Of a stretch of 64,000 nucleotides of DNA, positions 1-7,982 are shown piece after piece. The stretch covers positions 1-64,000 of the forward strand of contig CAIWCD010000052.1 of the NCBI GenBank assembly GCA_903911145.1, given 5' to 3'. The stretch is from an uncultured delta proteobacterium (lineage in GTDB: Bacteria > Myxococcota > Myxococcia > Myxococcales > 40CM-4-68-19). The position numbers and the translations under genes are program-made. The notes under the pieces are model-generated. The model saw only the letters and a program-made list of their open reading frames with translations, was not told where the DNA came from and made no database searches. Numbering within the stretch: the first letter of the stretch is position 1; each line of letters starts with the position of its first letter.

Positions 1-125
1 CCCCAGTTTTCAAAGACCCGACCCTGCTCACCACTCACTTCCGACCACGTTCCTGCTGCCGATTGTCTGCCTCGGCCCTGCTCTCCCCTTCCTCTCGGGA
101 GCCCCCGGTTCAGCGAGGGGGGCGG
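1..125 (-). other. Probable rRNA operon leader (16S gene would lie beyond the window edge)
   Basis: Reading the minus strand away from the two promoters, the last 20 bases of the window are GGGTCTTTGAAAACTGGGG-like. A TCTTTGAAAACT box of this kind is typical of the leader just before 16S rRNA, where it overlaps the boxA antitermination region. No convincing protein frame crosses this stretch on either strand. The rRNA gene itself is not visible, so the assignment rests on the leader box plus the tandem promoters upstream. Likely but unproven. Confidence 0.55.
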
Positions 126-154
126 TGTCTACTCCTCCGCCCTTTTCACGTCAA
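126..154 (-). promoter_or_regulatory. Sigma70-type promoter P2 of a probable rRNA operon
   Basis: On the minus strand the -35 hexamer TTGACG (154-149) is separated by exactly 17 nt from TAGACA (131-126). An A-rich stretch directly upstream (about 155-170) looks like an UP element, and a C-rich discriminator follows the -10. It is the downstream member of a near-identical pair. Confidence 0.6.
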
Positions 155-230
155 CTTCTTTTTTTCAACCGCTTCATCTTTCGTCCTTCCAACTGCTCCC
201 CGCCGCGCTCCTTTGCTGCGAGGGGGGCGC

Positions 231-259
231 TGTGTACGCCTACACTTTTCCCGCGTCAA
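231..259 (-). promoter_or_regulatory. Sigma70-type promoter P1 of a probable rRNA operon
   Basis: On the minus strand TTGACG (259-254), a 17-nt spacer and TACACA (236-231) match P2 in hexamers, spacer length, AT-rich upstream flank and the GC-rich sequence after the -10. It sits 105 bp upstream of P2 and directly after the gmk stop codon. Confidence 0.6.
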
Positions 260-284
260 CAACTATTTTGAACCGGGGCTCTCG

Positions 285-878
285 TTACAGACCGAGGAGG
301 CTGAGGTCCCGCCCGCCGGCCTTGCAGCGCTCTGCGCGGATGATCGCGTTAAGATCGTCAGTCGCTCGCTCGAGATCGTCATTCACTACCCAGTACTCGT
401 AGGCGCGAGCCCGCTGCAGTTCCTGCCGCGCGGCCTCGAGACGTCGGCGGACTGTGACTTCATCGTCGGTGCTGCGCGAACGCAAGCGGCGCTCGAGTTC
501 CTGCAGCGACGGGGGAAGAATCAGCACCCGGATCGACTCGGGGTGCGCGGCCTTGATCGATTCGCCACCCTGCACATCGATATCGAAGATGGCGAGGACG
601 CCGTTGGCGCGGGCTTGCGATGCGACAGAGCGCGGAGTTCCGTACTTGTGGCCGTGGACCTCGGCGTGCTCGAGAAACGCGTCGGCGGTGACCATCCGCT
701 GGAAGGTTTCCTCGTCGACGAAGTGGTAATCGACGCCGTCGCGCTCGGCGCCGCGAGGTGCGCGCGTCGTGAAGCTCACCGAGAAGATTCCTCCCGGGTG
801 CGCTGCGAGAAGTCGACGAGCAAGCGTCGTCTTGCCAGTGCCGGAAGGTGCGCTCAGGATCAGCAGGGTCGCAGACAT
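285..878 (-). CDS. gmk: Guanylate kinase
   Basis: Phosphorylates GMP (and dGMP) to the diphosphate with ATP in the cytosol, a required step of GTP and ppGpp supply. The 197-residue length is normal for the family. A P-loop APSGTGKTT lies at residues 10-18, and the GMP-binding segment with SFTTRAPRGAERDGVDYHFV follows at about 35-54. The start is ATG at 878. It lies 13 nt after yicC, the usual bacterial yicC-gmk pairing, so co-transcription is likely. It is the last protein gene before the probable rRNA promoters. Identification is secure. Confidence 0.97.
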   Translation of the reverse strand: MSATLLILSAPSGTGKTTLARRLLAAHPGGIFSVSFTTRAPRGAERDGVDYHFVDEETFQRMVTADAFLEHAEVHGHKYGTPRSVASQARANGVLAIFDIDVQGGESIKAAHPESIRVLILPPSLQELERRLRSRSTDDEVTVRRRLEAARQELQRARAYEYWVVNDDLERATDDLNAIIRAERCKAGGRDLSLLGL

Positions 879-891
879 GGTGCCCTCGGGA

Positions 892-1770
892 CTACTCGAT
901 GTTCTGCACCTGCTCGCGGATTCGTTCGAGCTCAGCCTTGAGTTCGACGACGTGGCCAGCGATGCCGACGTGCTGCGCCTTCGAGCCGATCGTGTTCACT
1001 TCGCGATTCGTCTCCTGCAACAGAAAGTCGAGCTTGCGGCCTGCCGGCGCGTCCTGCACGAGCAGCGCGCGCATCTGCTGCAGGTGGCTCGCGAGGCGTG
1101 TGAGCTCCTCTGAAACGTCGGTGCGGTCGGCGAAGAATGCGACCTCCTGCGCGAGCCGCAACGGATCGATCTGCGTCCCGCGAGAAAGCTCGGCGACACG
1201 AATCGCGAGCCGATCGCGCAGGGCCTCGACGGATTGCGGAGCGAGTTCCCGCACCGCCGCGACGTTGCGCTCGACAGAGTCGAGCCGAGCCGCGAGATCC
1301 TTTCGAAGTGCCTCGCCCTCCTGGCGGCGCAGTTCGTCGTGCGCAGTCAGGGCCTGATCCAACGCCGTGCGCAGCGCCTGCGCAGCTGCACCGAGATCGG
1401 GCGGTGTCTCGACGAGCGAGATCACCCCGTCGAGAGCAGAAATATCGCTCACGGTCGGCTCTCCATCGAGCATCAGGCGCATTTTCAACTCGCGCAACGC
1501 GCTCGCGTATGCCGAGGCGAGCGAGAGATCGAGCCGCGGCTGCGTCGTGCGCTGATCGGTCCCGCTGCGGCGGACGTGAATGTCGATGACGCCGCGCTGC
1601 ACGCGCGACCGAACCGTCTTCATCAACTCGGCTTCGAGTGCGCCGAGTTCGCGGGGAAGATGAGGTTTGACGTCGCAGAACTTTCCGTTGACGGAGCGGA
1701 CCTCGACGCCGATCGCCTCGGCGCCTGCCTGGCCGTGCCCCTGGCCGAAGCCGGTCATCGAGCGAATCAC
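892..1770 (-). CDS. yicC: YicC family endoribonuclease
   Basis: Member of the YicC/YloC family, now regarded as an RNA endonuclease; the 292-residue length fits. The N-terminus IRSMTGFGQG is the family hallmark, and the C-terminal part is helical and rich in charged residues, with the conserved end segment DFLLQETNREVNTIGSK. I chose GTG at 1770 because a perfect AGGAGG lies about 6 nt before it and the protein then begins with the conserved motif; a longer frame reaches 1803 but would run into the upstream gene's coding end. It is followed by gmk after 13 nt. Confidence 0.93.
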   Translation of the reverse strand: MIRSMTGFGQGHGQAGAEAIGVEVRSVNGKFCDVKPHLPRELGALEAELMKTVRSRVQRGVIDIHVRRSGTDQRTTQPRLDLSLASAYASALRELKMRLMLDGEPTVSDISALDGVISLVETPPDLGAAAQALRTALDQALTAHDELRRQEGEALRKDLAARLDSVERNVAAVRELAPQSVEALRDRLAIRVAELSRGTQIDPLRLAQEVAFFADRTDVSEELTRLASHLQQMRALLVQDAPAGRKLDFLLQETNREVNTIGSKAQHVGIAGHVVELKAELERIREQVQNIE

Positions 1771-1780
1771 GCGTGCCTCC

Positions 1781-2947
1781 TCACTTGAGAATCGGGGGCG
1801 CAAGCTGTCGCCGCGGATGGGGCGTTGTCAAGGCGAGAAGGCGAGAAGCCGCGTCCGTGGCCGCCTCGAGATCGGACGCATCGTTGCCATCGACGGACAT
1901 GAGTGAGCGCGCATCGACGGCGCAGAACATCGGCCCCGCGTGTCCCCACCGAGCTCCATCTTCAGAGAGAAAGATCGCGAGGACGGGCGCGCCGCACGCA
2001 ACGGCGAGGTGCATCGGTCCGGTGTCGTTGGTCACCGCGAGCGAGCAGGCACGCAGGTGCGCGGCGAGGGAATTGAGATCGGTCGCGGGAGCAAGCAACG
2101 CCGCTGCGTCGCTCAGGGCGCAGACCTCGCGAGCGAGAGTTTCCTCGCCTGGCCCCCAGAAGACGATCGACGGCAACTGGTGCTCATCACGCAGCCGCTT
2201 CGCGAGGCGTGCGAACTTGCCTGGCGCCCAGCGATGATCGGGCTTGCGCGCTCCCGGATTGAAGGCCGCAAATCGTCCCTCGACGCCGAGCCTCGCACGA
2301 GCCGCGCGAGCCGCGTTCGCGTCGTCTGTCGTCCTCGCAAGCGCAGTTTCTAGAGGAGGCAGAGGGAGATCTGCGAGACCGACGCCCCTGGCAAGCGCGA
2401 CCTTCGCGGCGACCTCCGGCGTACCGGGGAGAGGGAGCGCGACAGCCGTCGAGTAGAGGCAAGTGGCACCGCGCGCACTTCCCACGACGCAGCGGTGGGA
2501 CGCCACCCGGGCGAGTAGCGCAGAGGTCAGGGAGAACGCGTGCCAGTGAGCAGCGTCGATGGCCACTTCGTAATCGCGCGCACGCAGCGCGAGCAGGAAT
2601 CGGATGAGCCGCAGCGGACGACGAAATGCGTCTCGCTTGTCGAACTCGAGCAGACCGAACCCACCGAGTCCGCTGGCAACCTGTGCGCGCGAGGACGGAA
2701 GAAGCAGATCAATCTGCGCGTTCGGCAGAGCCAGCGAAAGAGCGCGGACGAGAGGAATGGTCAGCAGCGCGTTGCCGACGCGATCATCGGAGCGCACGAC
2801 CAGAATACGACGCAGCGCCGAAGCCTCGGGCACGCCGCCGCGCAAGGGAAGCAACCAGGAAGCGAGACGCGCGACCGCACGAACAGCGAACGACGGCGGA
2901 GGATCGAGGCGCGGGTCCAGCGCGGCTGGCGAGAGGATCGTGTTCAT
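1781..2947 (-). CDS. Glycosyltransferase family 9 (heptosyltransferase-like)
   Basis: A 388-residue GT-B enzyme of the ADP-heptose:LPS heptosyltransferase superfamily, expected to add a sugar to the LPS core on the inner face of the cytoplasmic membrane. Family features are RRILVVRSDDRVGNALLTIP at about residues 46-65 and NDTGPMHLAVACGAPVLAIF in the C-terminal nucleotide-sugar domain. The ATG at 2947 overlaps the TGA of waaF (ATGA), which fixes the start; an open frame reaching further upstream is spurious. It differs from the neighbouring WaaF, so it may be heptosyltransferase I, III or another GT9. Sugar specificity cannot be told from sequence. Confidence 0.85.
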   Translation of the reverse strand: MNTILSPAALDPRLDPPPSFAVRAVARLASWLLPLRGGVPEASALRRILVVRSDDRVGNALLTIPLVRALSLALPNAQIDLLLPSSRAQVASGLGGFGLLEFDKRDAFRRPLRLIRFLLALRARDYEVAIDAAHWHAFSLTSALLARVASHRCVVGSARGATCLYSTAVALPLPGTPEVAAKVALARGVGLADLPLPPLETALARTTDDANAARAARARLGVEGRFAAFNPGARKPDHRWAPGKFARLAKRLRDEHQLPSIVFWGPGEETLAREVCALSDAAALLAPATDLNSLAAHLRACSLAVTNDTGPMHLAVACGAPVLAIFLSEDGARWGHAGPMFCAVDARSLMSVDGNDASDLEAATDAASRLLALTTPHPRRQLAPPILK

Positions 2948-4071
2948 TCGACACGATCCCCCGACTGCGCCGAGAGCAACTCGACGGCGGCAGCCTCGAC
3001 TTGCGACGCAGAGAGATCGCGCATGCACCTGTGATGCTGGACCGGGCAGCGCCTTGCTCCATGCATTCCGCAAGGCGAGCAGGAAAGATTCAGAGAGAGG
3101 GCACGCGAACCGATTTCGATCTGATGCAGGGCCGGATCGGTGGGGCCGAAGAGGAGCAGCGTCGGGATCGAGAGCGCTCGGGCGGCGTGGGAGAGACCGG
3201 TATCTCCACCGACGCAGAGCACGCATGTCGCGAGCAGCGCGAGTGCTTCGCTGATCGGGTTTCCGGTTGTGTCAAGCGCCTCTGGACAGGCCCGGAGGAT
3301 CTGCTCTGCGATCTGCGTCTCGCGCGGGCCGCCGAGGAGGAGCGGCGTCAGACCGCGCGCAGCAAGGCGCTTCGCGAGTTCCGCGAACTGCTCTGTCGGC
3401 CAGATCTTCGTCTCCCATTCTGAACCGAGCGCGAGTCCGACAAGGCGCACATCGCCGCGAGACCGCGCCTGGCCTGCGTCCGCGGCGATCGGCGATGCAA
3501 CGCCGAGCAACTCGAGTCGGTGCTCCGCAGCCTGACTCGACTCAACTGTCGGAATGAGCTGCATCGCAGCCGACTGCCCGCCGAGCGCGGCCAGCAGCGC
3601 CGCCTCGCGCAGGAGAAACGGTCCGCCGGGATCGCGCGCCGTCGAGGTGTAGAGAAGACGGCCGGGCGCATCGGAGAACCCGACGCGTTCGCGGATCCCT
3701 GCGCGCCAGGCGAGCAGAGACGAACGCAGCGAGCGATGCGGCAGCAGCGCGACATCGCATTGGCGCTCTCGCAGTGCACGAGCGGCGCGGAGAAATCCCG
3801 AGAGCCCGCGATCCGCGCTGCGCTTGTCGTAGACGAGGACGTCGTGGACATGAGGCGTCGCCGCCGCGACGTCACGGCCGCGAGGCGTCACCACCAGAGT
3901 GATCTTTGCGGAAGGAAATCGCGCGGCGACTCCGGCGACGAGCGCCGACGTGAAGACGGTGTCGCCAAGAAAGGCCGTCTGCACGATCGCGATGCGCCGC
4001 GGAACCTCGCGCGCAAGACGTGCCTGCAGCAACGAGTGATCAACCGCGTCGCCGCGAAAGGCCGCGCTCAC
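2944..4071 (-). CDS. waaF: Lipopolysaccharide heptosyltransferase II (WaaF-type)
   Basis: Transfers L-glycero-D-manno-heptose from its ADP form to the LPS inner core. The 375-residue protein starts with RRIAIVQTAFLGDTVFTS after a short leader, has the acceptor/donor region SEWETKIWPTEQFAELAKRL, and GGDTGLSHAARALSIPTLLL in the C-terminal domain. The late Cys-rich segment (CSPCGMHGARRCPVQHHRCM) is characteristic of WaaF rather than WaaC. The GTG start at 4071 overlaps the stop of the zinc-ribbon gene upstream (GTGA), and its own stop overlaps the next GT9 (ATGA). Translation is probably coupled along the block. Confidence 0.9.
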   Translation of the reverse strand: MSAAFRGDAVDHSLLQARLAREVPRRIAIVQTAFLGDTVFTSALVAGVAARFPSAKITLVVTPRGRDVAAATPHVHDVLVYDKRSADRGLSGFLRAARALRERQCDVALLPHRSLRSSLLAWRAGIRERVGFSDAPGRLLYTSTARDPGGPFLLREAALLAALGGQSAAMQLIPTVESSQAAEHRLELLGVASPIAADAGQARSRGDVRLVGLALGSEWETKIWPTEQFAELAKRLAARGLTPLLLGGPRETQIAEQILRACPEALDTTGNPISEALALLATCVLCVGGDTGLSHAARALSIPTLLLFGPTDPALHQIEIGSRALSLNLSCSPCGMHGARRCPVQHHRCMRDLSASQVEAAAVELLSAQSGDRVE

Positions 4072-4241
4072 GCGGAGAGCGGCTTGGCCTCGTCGAGCAA
4101 CATCACGGGAATGTCGTCGTCGATGCGGAAGACGAGCTTGCAGGCGCGACAGATGATCTCGCTCTGCGGCTCGCGGAACTCGAGTTCGCCCTTGCACTTG
4201 GGGCAGGCGAGGATCTCCTTCAACTCCGGTGCGATCGGCAT
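4068..4241 (-). CDS. Trm112-like zinc-ribbon protein
   Basis: A 57-residue protein beginning PIAPELKEILACPKCKGELE, with a second Cys pair reduced to IICRACKLVFRIDDDIPVML. This is the Trm112/YcaR family: small zinc ribbons that in eukaryotes and archaea activate methyltransferases and in proteobacteria often sit beside LpxK/KdsB. The ATG at 4241 matches the family N-terminus; a GTG at 4259 overlapping the previous stop is an alternative that adds six residues. It lies inside an LPS glycosyltransferase run, so a role in envelope synthesis is plausible but unproven. Confidence 0.85.
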   Translation of the reverse strand: MPIAPELKEILACPKCKGELEFREPQSEIICRACKLVFRIDDDIPVMLLDEAKPLSA

Positions 4242-4255
4242 GGTCCGGGCTTCTA

Positions 4256-5512
4256 TCACAGCACGCTGGAACCTCGTCCATCGGCGCGCTCGACAGGAGG
4301 CAGGGCGCGCAACTCACGCCAGAACCCGAGCGTCGCTGACGCGGCTTTCTGCGGCGTGAAGCCCGCGGCGCGATTGCGCGAGGCCGCGCCCATGGCCGCT
4401 CGCAGCGATTCAACCCCGAGGAGCTCAGCCAGCGCATGGGCGAGCCCACCCGGCTTCAATGTGCCTGGCGTTGTCTCAACTGGATCGAGGAGACGCGGAT
4501 CAACCACGCGGCCGCACGCCGGTTCGCCTGCGGGCGCGACCAACTCCGGCGGCGCGCCCTGATCACCCACGATCATGGGCAGACCGCAGGCCATCGCCTC
4601 GAGAACTCCGCGGCAGGCGCCATCGTTCCCCTCGCGAAGCCAGACACCGACGTCGAGCGCGCGATAGGCCTCGACGAGCGCACTGCCGCGCTGGTAGCCG
4701 CCAAAATGGATCCGCTCTCCGCATATCCGCTTGTCGGCCCAGTCGCGCAGACGCTCTTCCTCCTCGCCTCGACCGATCAAGACGAGGTGGGCGTCAGGCA
4801 CGTAAGCGAGTGCTGCCCAGAATGCGGCCAAGAGGTTCACGTGAAGCCTCTCGCGCTTCATCCGCGCGACGATCCCGACGAGCGGCGCGCCGTCTGGCAC
4901 TCCCCACGAGCGCCGCAACGCGAACGCCGCGTTGGTGCGACCCGGTGTGAAGAGTTGCGCATCGACGCTGCCCGGAATCGACGCCACACGACGCGGATCG
5001 AGTCCCTGCTCGAGCAGCACGCGACGGTAGTTCTCTGCATGAACAATCACGCCGTCGGCCATCTTGAGCAGGCGCGTGCGCAGTCCGAAGCGGCCCGGTT
5101 CAACATCGACGCGCCGATGGGCTTCGCGCACCAGTCGAAGGTTTTCCCGCGCAGGCCCCGCGCGCCGCGTTGCAGTGAGAGCGAGCAGATAGTCGTGCGC
5201 GAAGGCAGCGTGGATCAGGTCGGGCGCACCGCTGCGGACCCACGACGTGAGAGTGCGCACATCGTGGAGCAGATCACCTGCGCGCACTTTGCGGGAGAGC
5301 GCAAGACCGGGCGCCCACGGCAGCCCTGCTCGCTCGAGATGGCCGGCGAGATCCTCTCCTTCGCGAACACGATCCCCAGCGAACCGCGCGTCGATTCCCT
5401 CGGCCCGCAGGATCGCGCCGAGGGAGATCAAGCCTTCAACCGGACCGGTGCGTGACGAACTTGCGCAGAGCAGAAGAGGCGCGCGCGGCCAGTGCGGTGC
5501 GAGTGAATTCAT
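4256..5512 (-). CDS. Glycosyltransferase family 4
   Basis: A 418-residue GT-B glycosyltransferase. The N-terminal domain has a GPVEGLISLGAILRAEGIDA stretch, and the C-terminal donor domain has VGIVARMKRERLHVNLLAAF, HLVLIGRGEEEERL and EAMACGLPMIVGDQGAPPEL, with the usual E-x7-E region near EGNDGACRGVLEAMACGLP. It probably adds a sugar to LPS core or another envelope glycan. Start and stop both overlap neighbours (ATGA with the GT2 gene upstream). The donor and acceptor are not determinable. Confidence 0.85.
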   Translation of the reverse strand: MNSLAPHWPRAPLLLCASSSRTGPVEGLISLGAILRAEGIDARFAGDRVREGEDLAGHLERAGLPWAPGLALSRKVRAGDLLHDVRTLTSWVRSGAPDLIHAAFAHDYLLALTATRRAGPARENLRLVREAHRRVDVEPGRFGLRTRLLKMADGVIVHAENYRRVLLEQGLDPRRVASIPGSVDAQLFTPGRTNAAFALRRSWGVPDGAPLVGIVARMKRERLHVNLLAAFWAALAYVPDAHLVLIGRGEEEERLRDWADKRICGERIHFGGYQRGSALVEAYRALDVGVWLREGNDGACRGVLEAMACGLPMIVGDQGAPPELVAPAGEPACGRVVDPRLLDPVETTPGTLKPGGLAHALAELLGVESLRAAMGAASRNRAAGFTPQKAASATLGFWRELRALPPVERADGRGSSVL

Positions 5513-6330
5513 CGCAGGCGATCTCGCTCCGCCTCAGCGAAATGCGTGAGTTCCCAGAGGCGAGACTCGCGAGCGAAGGCTTCATGGGCGCGCACGAGGG
5601 CCACCAGCGCACCCGCGCGTCCATCGAGAAATCCCAACTGCAGCAGGGATCCGCGAAGGAAGCGCCACATAGGTTTGCCGATCATCCGCAACCACGAACC
5701 GCGCGTTCCACGTGCATGCAGTGCGCGCGCGGCGGCATCGGCGTAGCGCTCATTCTTCTGCAGTGCCTGCGCGAGCGAGGTCCACCCGAAGTGCAACACG
5801 GGAGCGACGAGTCGACCAACGGTCCCGTCAACCAGCAACTTCTCGTGAACGGCACGCGATGGATCCGCGCGGCAACGGTCGCGCCGATAGAGGCGCACAT
5901 GTCGATCCGGCCAGAGGCCACCGTGCCGCAGGGGGATGCCGCGAAAATGATTCTGGAACGGCAACTCGAACGCGGCGTGCGACGCGGCGTCATCGGTGCG
6001 GTCGACCACGGCGCGGATCTCCTGCGCGAGCGACGGAGAGACGCGCTCGTCGGCATCGAGAGAGAGAATCCAGCGACCGCGCGTATTCGCGTTCGCGAAT
6101 GCGTGCTGCTGCGCGAAATCATCAAAAGGCCGACCCACGACGCGCGCGCCCGTCTGCAGCGCGATCGCGCGCGTGCGATCGCGGGAACCGCCATCGACCA
6201 CCACCACCTCGTCGCAGAAACCGAGCGAAGCGAGACAGTCGCCGATGCGCAACTCCTCGTCCTGCGCGATCACCGTCGCGCTGAGACGAACCTCGCGCTC
6301 GAGCGGACCTCCCGACGCACTCGTGGTCAC
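5509..6330 (-). CDS. Glycosyltransferase family 2, WaaE/KdtX-like
   Basis: A 273-residue GT-A enzyme. It opens with SATVIAQDEELRIGDCLASL, then CDEVVVVDGGSRDRT and the metal-binding region ILSLDADERVSP, the pattern of LPS core beta-glycosyltransferases of the WaaE/KdtX type. The C-terminal half contains the WPDRHVRLYRRD segment usual in that subfamily. The start is GTG at 6330, overlapping the rfaE2 stop (GTGA). Together with the heptose genes next door it supports a core-oligosaccharide role. Confidence 0.87.
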   Translation of the reverse strand: MTTSASGGPLEREVRLSATVIAQDEELRIGDCLASLGFCDEVVVVDGGSRDRTRAIALQTGARVVGRPFDDFAQQHAFANANTRGRWILSLDADERVSPSLAQEIRAVVDRTDDAASHAAFELPFQNHFRGIPLRHGGLWPDRHVRLYRRDRCRADPSRAVHEKLLVDGTVGRLVAPVLHFGWTSLAQALQKNERYADAAARALHARGTRGSWLRMIGKPMWRFLRGSLLQLGFLDGRAGALVALVRAHEAFARESRLWELTHFAEAERDRLR

Positions 6331-6809
6331 CGCGAGCGCTCTGCGCGCAGCAACGCCGCCGTGGCTGTCGTCGAGTGATCTTTCGGGTCGCCGCAGATCA
6401 CGGTGCGGCCACCGAACGATTCGACGAGCGCGCGCTCGGGAACGCTCTCGACGGAATAGTCCGTTCCCTTCGCGTGGAGTTCCGGGCGCAACGCCGCGAG
6501 CAGCGCCGACGCGGTTGTCTCCTCGAAGATCACCACCAGGTCGACGCAGCGAAGCGCCGCGACGAGTTCGGCGCGCTCCGCCTCCGGAACGATCGGTCGG
6601 CCCTCGCCTTTGCTCGCGCGCACGCTCGCGTCGCTGTTGACACCGACCACGAGCAGCCCGCCCGCGCCCAGCAAGGCCTTCGCGGCTTCGAGATACCGGA
6701 CGTGACCGACATGGAGCAGATCGAACGCACCGTTCGCGACCGCGCAGCGCAGTCCGCTCGAACGAGCCGCGTCGCGCAGCGCGACTGCCTCCGCGAGCGA
6801 GACGATCAC
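6327..6809 (-). CDS. rfaE2: D-glycero-beta-D-manno-heptose 1-phosphate adenylyltransferase
   Basis: Adds AMP from ATP to heptose 1-phosphate, giving ADP-heptose for the LPS inner core. At 160 residues it corresponds to the C-terminal half of HldE. The nucleotidyltransferase motif GAFDLLHVGHVRYL (HxGH) is at about residues 27-40, followed by VVGVNSDASVRASKG. In enterobacteria the kinase and transferase are fused; here they are separate genes overlapping by 4 nt (ATGA), so the two activities should be made together. Confidence 0.94.
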   Translation of the reverse strand: MIVSLAEAVALRDAARSSGLRCAVANGAFDLLHVGHVRYLEAAKALLGAGGLLVVGVNSDASVRASKGEGRPIVPEAERAELVAALRCVDLVVIFEETTASALLAALRPELHAKGTDYSVESVPERALVESFGGRTVICGDPKDHSTTATAALLRAERSR

Positions 6810-7945
6810 GCGCGCTTCTTTCCCGAAATGGCCGCCAGCGTTCCACCGCGCGCAACCTCCGCGACCGCGAGTTCCGCAGCGAGCTCAGCTGCGCTCACGG
6901 TCGCCGTCCCGGGCTTCTTCACGACCAACGCTCCCGCAACGTTGGCGAGTCGCGCGGCCTCGACCGGGTCGGCCTTGCAGGCGAGCGCGAGCGTCATCGT
7001 CGCCATCACGGTGTCGCCCGCGCCGGTGACATCGACCGCTTCATGCGCGCCATGCGCGGGAAGCAGCACGGTCGGCAGATCGGGCCGAACCACGGCCATG
7101 CCGCTGCGGCCACGCGTCACCAGCAACACGCCAGCATCCACGTCGCGAAGCAGCGCCCGCGCGGCCGATTCGAGCGCGCGAAGGTCGTCACCGATCTGCC
7201 GCCCGACGGCCTGCTCGAGTTCGACTTCGTTCGGCTTGAGGAGCGCCGCACCGCCGTAGGTCCGCAGGCTGTAGCGAGCATCCGCACAGAGCGGCAACGA
7301 GCGACCGAGCGTCGACAATTCGGCGTGTAGAGATGACGGAACGCCCAGCCCATAATCGGAGACGAGCAGCGCATCGGCGCCGCGCGCGGCCGTGCGCAAG
7401 GCACGAACCAGCGCATCGCGCAGCGCTCCCTCGGGAGGCCGCGGACCATCGCGATCTAGTCGGACGATTTGCTGGCGACGCGTGTTCTTGCCACCCGCAA
7501 GGATGCGCGTCTTGCTGGCCGTTGATTCCCCTGCGGCGACGAGGATGCCGCGGACGTCGGCGCCGGCCTCCGCGAGCATCGCGCGCAGACGAGCACCAAT
7601 CGGATCGTCGCCGACAAGACCAACGGGGCGCACCTGCGCTCCAAGCGCGCAGAGGTTCATCACTGCATTTGCCGCGCACCCCGCGCGCAGTTCGCTGCGC
7701 TCGTAACGAACGACCAGCACCGGCGCTTCGCGACTGACCCGCTCCGTTTCGCCGAGGACGTACTCGTCGGCAACCAGATCGCCGACCACGACAACGCGAG
7801 CGCGAGCGCATTTCTCGAGCAGAGCGAGCAAATCCGCATTCTGGGTCTTGTTTGCCGATTTCCCATTCACTGCGGCGCGCACCGAGCTCTTCGTGCGTGT
7901 CGCCGCTGCCGCATCATCCCGCTGGCCCGCTCTTGCTCTTGGCAC
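6806..7945 (-). CDS. rfaE1: D-glycero-beta-D-manno-heptose-7-phosphate kinase
   Basis: PfkB-family kinase that phosphorylates heptose 7-phosphate at C1. Motifs seen: VVVGDLVADEYVLGETERVS, RLDRDGPRPP, SDYGLGVP, KPNEVELEQAVG and the catalytic DVTGAGDTVMATMTLALA. I placed the start at GTG 7945, preceded by GGAGGA with about 6-nt spacing, giving 379 residues. This leaves about 55 N-terminal residues not typical of the family, so a later start near GTG 7870 is possible. The frame is also open far upstream into the phosphoesterase gene, which I do not count. Confidence 0.92.
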   Translation of the reverse strand: MPRARAGQRDDAAAATRTKSSVRAAVNGKSANKTQNADLLALLEKCARARVVVVGDLVADEYVLGETERVSREAPVLVVRYERSELRAGCAANAVMNLCALGAQVRPVGLVGDDPIGARLRAMLAEAGADVRGILVAAGESTASKTRILAGGKNTRRQQIVRLDRDGPRPPEGALRDALVRALRTAARGADALLVSDYGLGVPSSLHAELSTLGRSLPLCADARYSLRTYGGAALLKPNEVELEQAVGRQIGDDLRALESAARALLRDVDAGVLLVTRGRSGMAVVRPDLPTVLLPAHGAHEAVDVTGAGDTVMATMTLALACKADPVEAARLANVAGALVVKKPGTATVSAAELAAELAVAEVARGGTLAAISGKKRA

Positions 7946-7982
7946 CGCTGCTCCTCCCGCCTCGTGCACGAAGCCGTCTCTC

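Larger units (their letters stand above)
113..275. repeat. Imperfect direct repeat carrying the two promoters
   Basis: Two copies of about 58-60 bp (113-172 and 218-275) both begin GCGAGGGGGGCG and end with an AACCG. Each contains one promoter. The similarity is strongest at the hexamers and at the G-tract that becomes the C-rich discriminator on the minus strand, which suggests a promoter duplication. Confidence 0.6.

Noticed and set aside
63-941. 292-codon plus-strand frame at the left edge
   Set aside because: It overlaps gmk on the other strand and the promoter region, with no homology-like motif.
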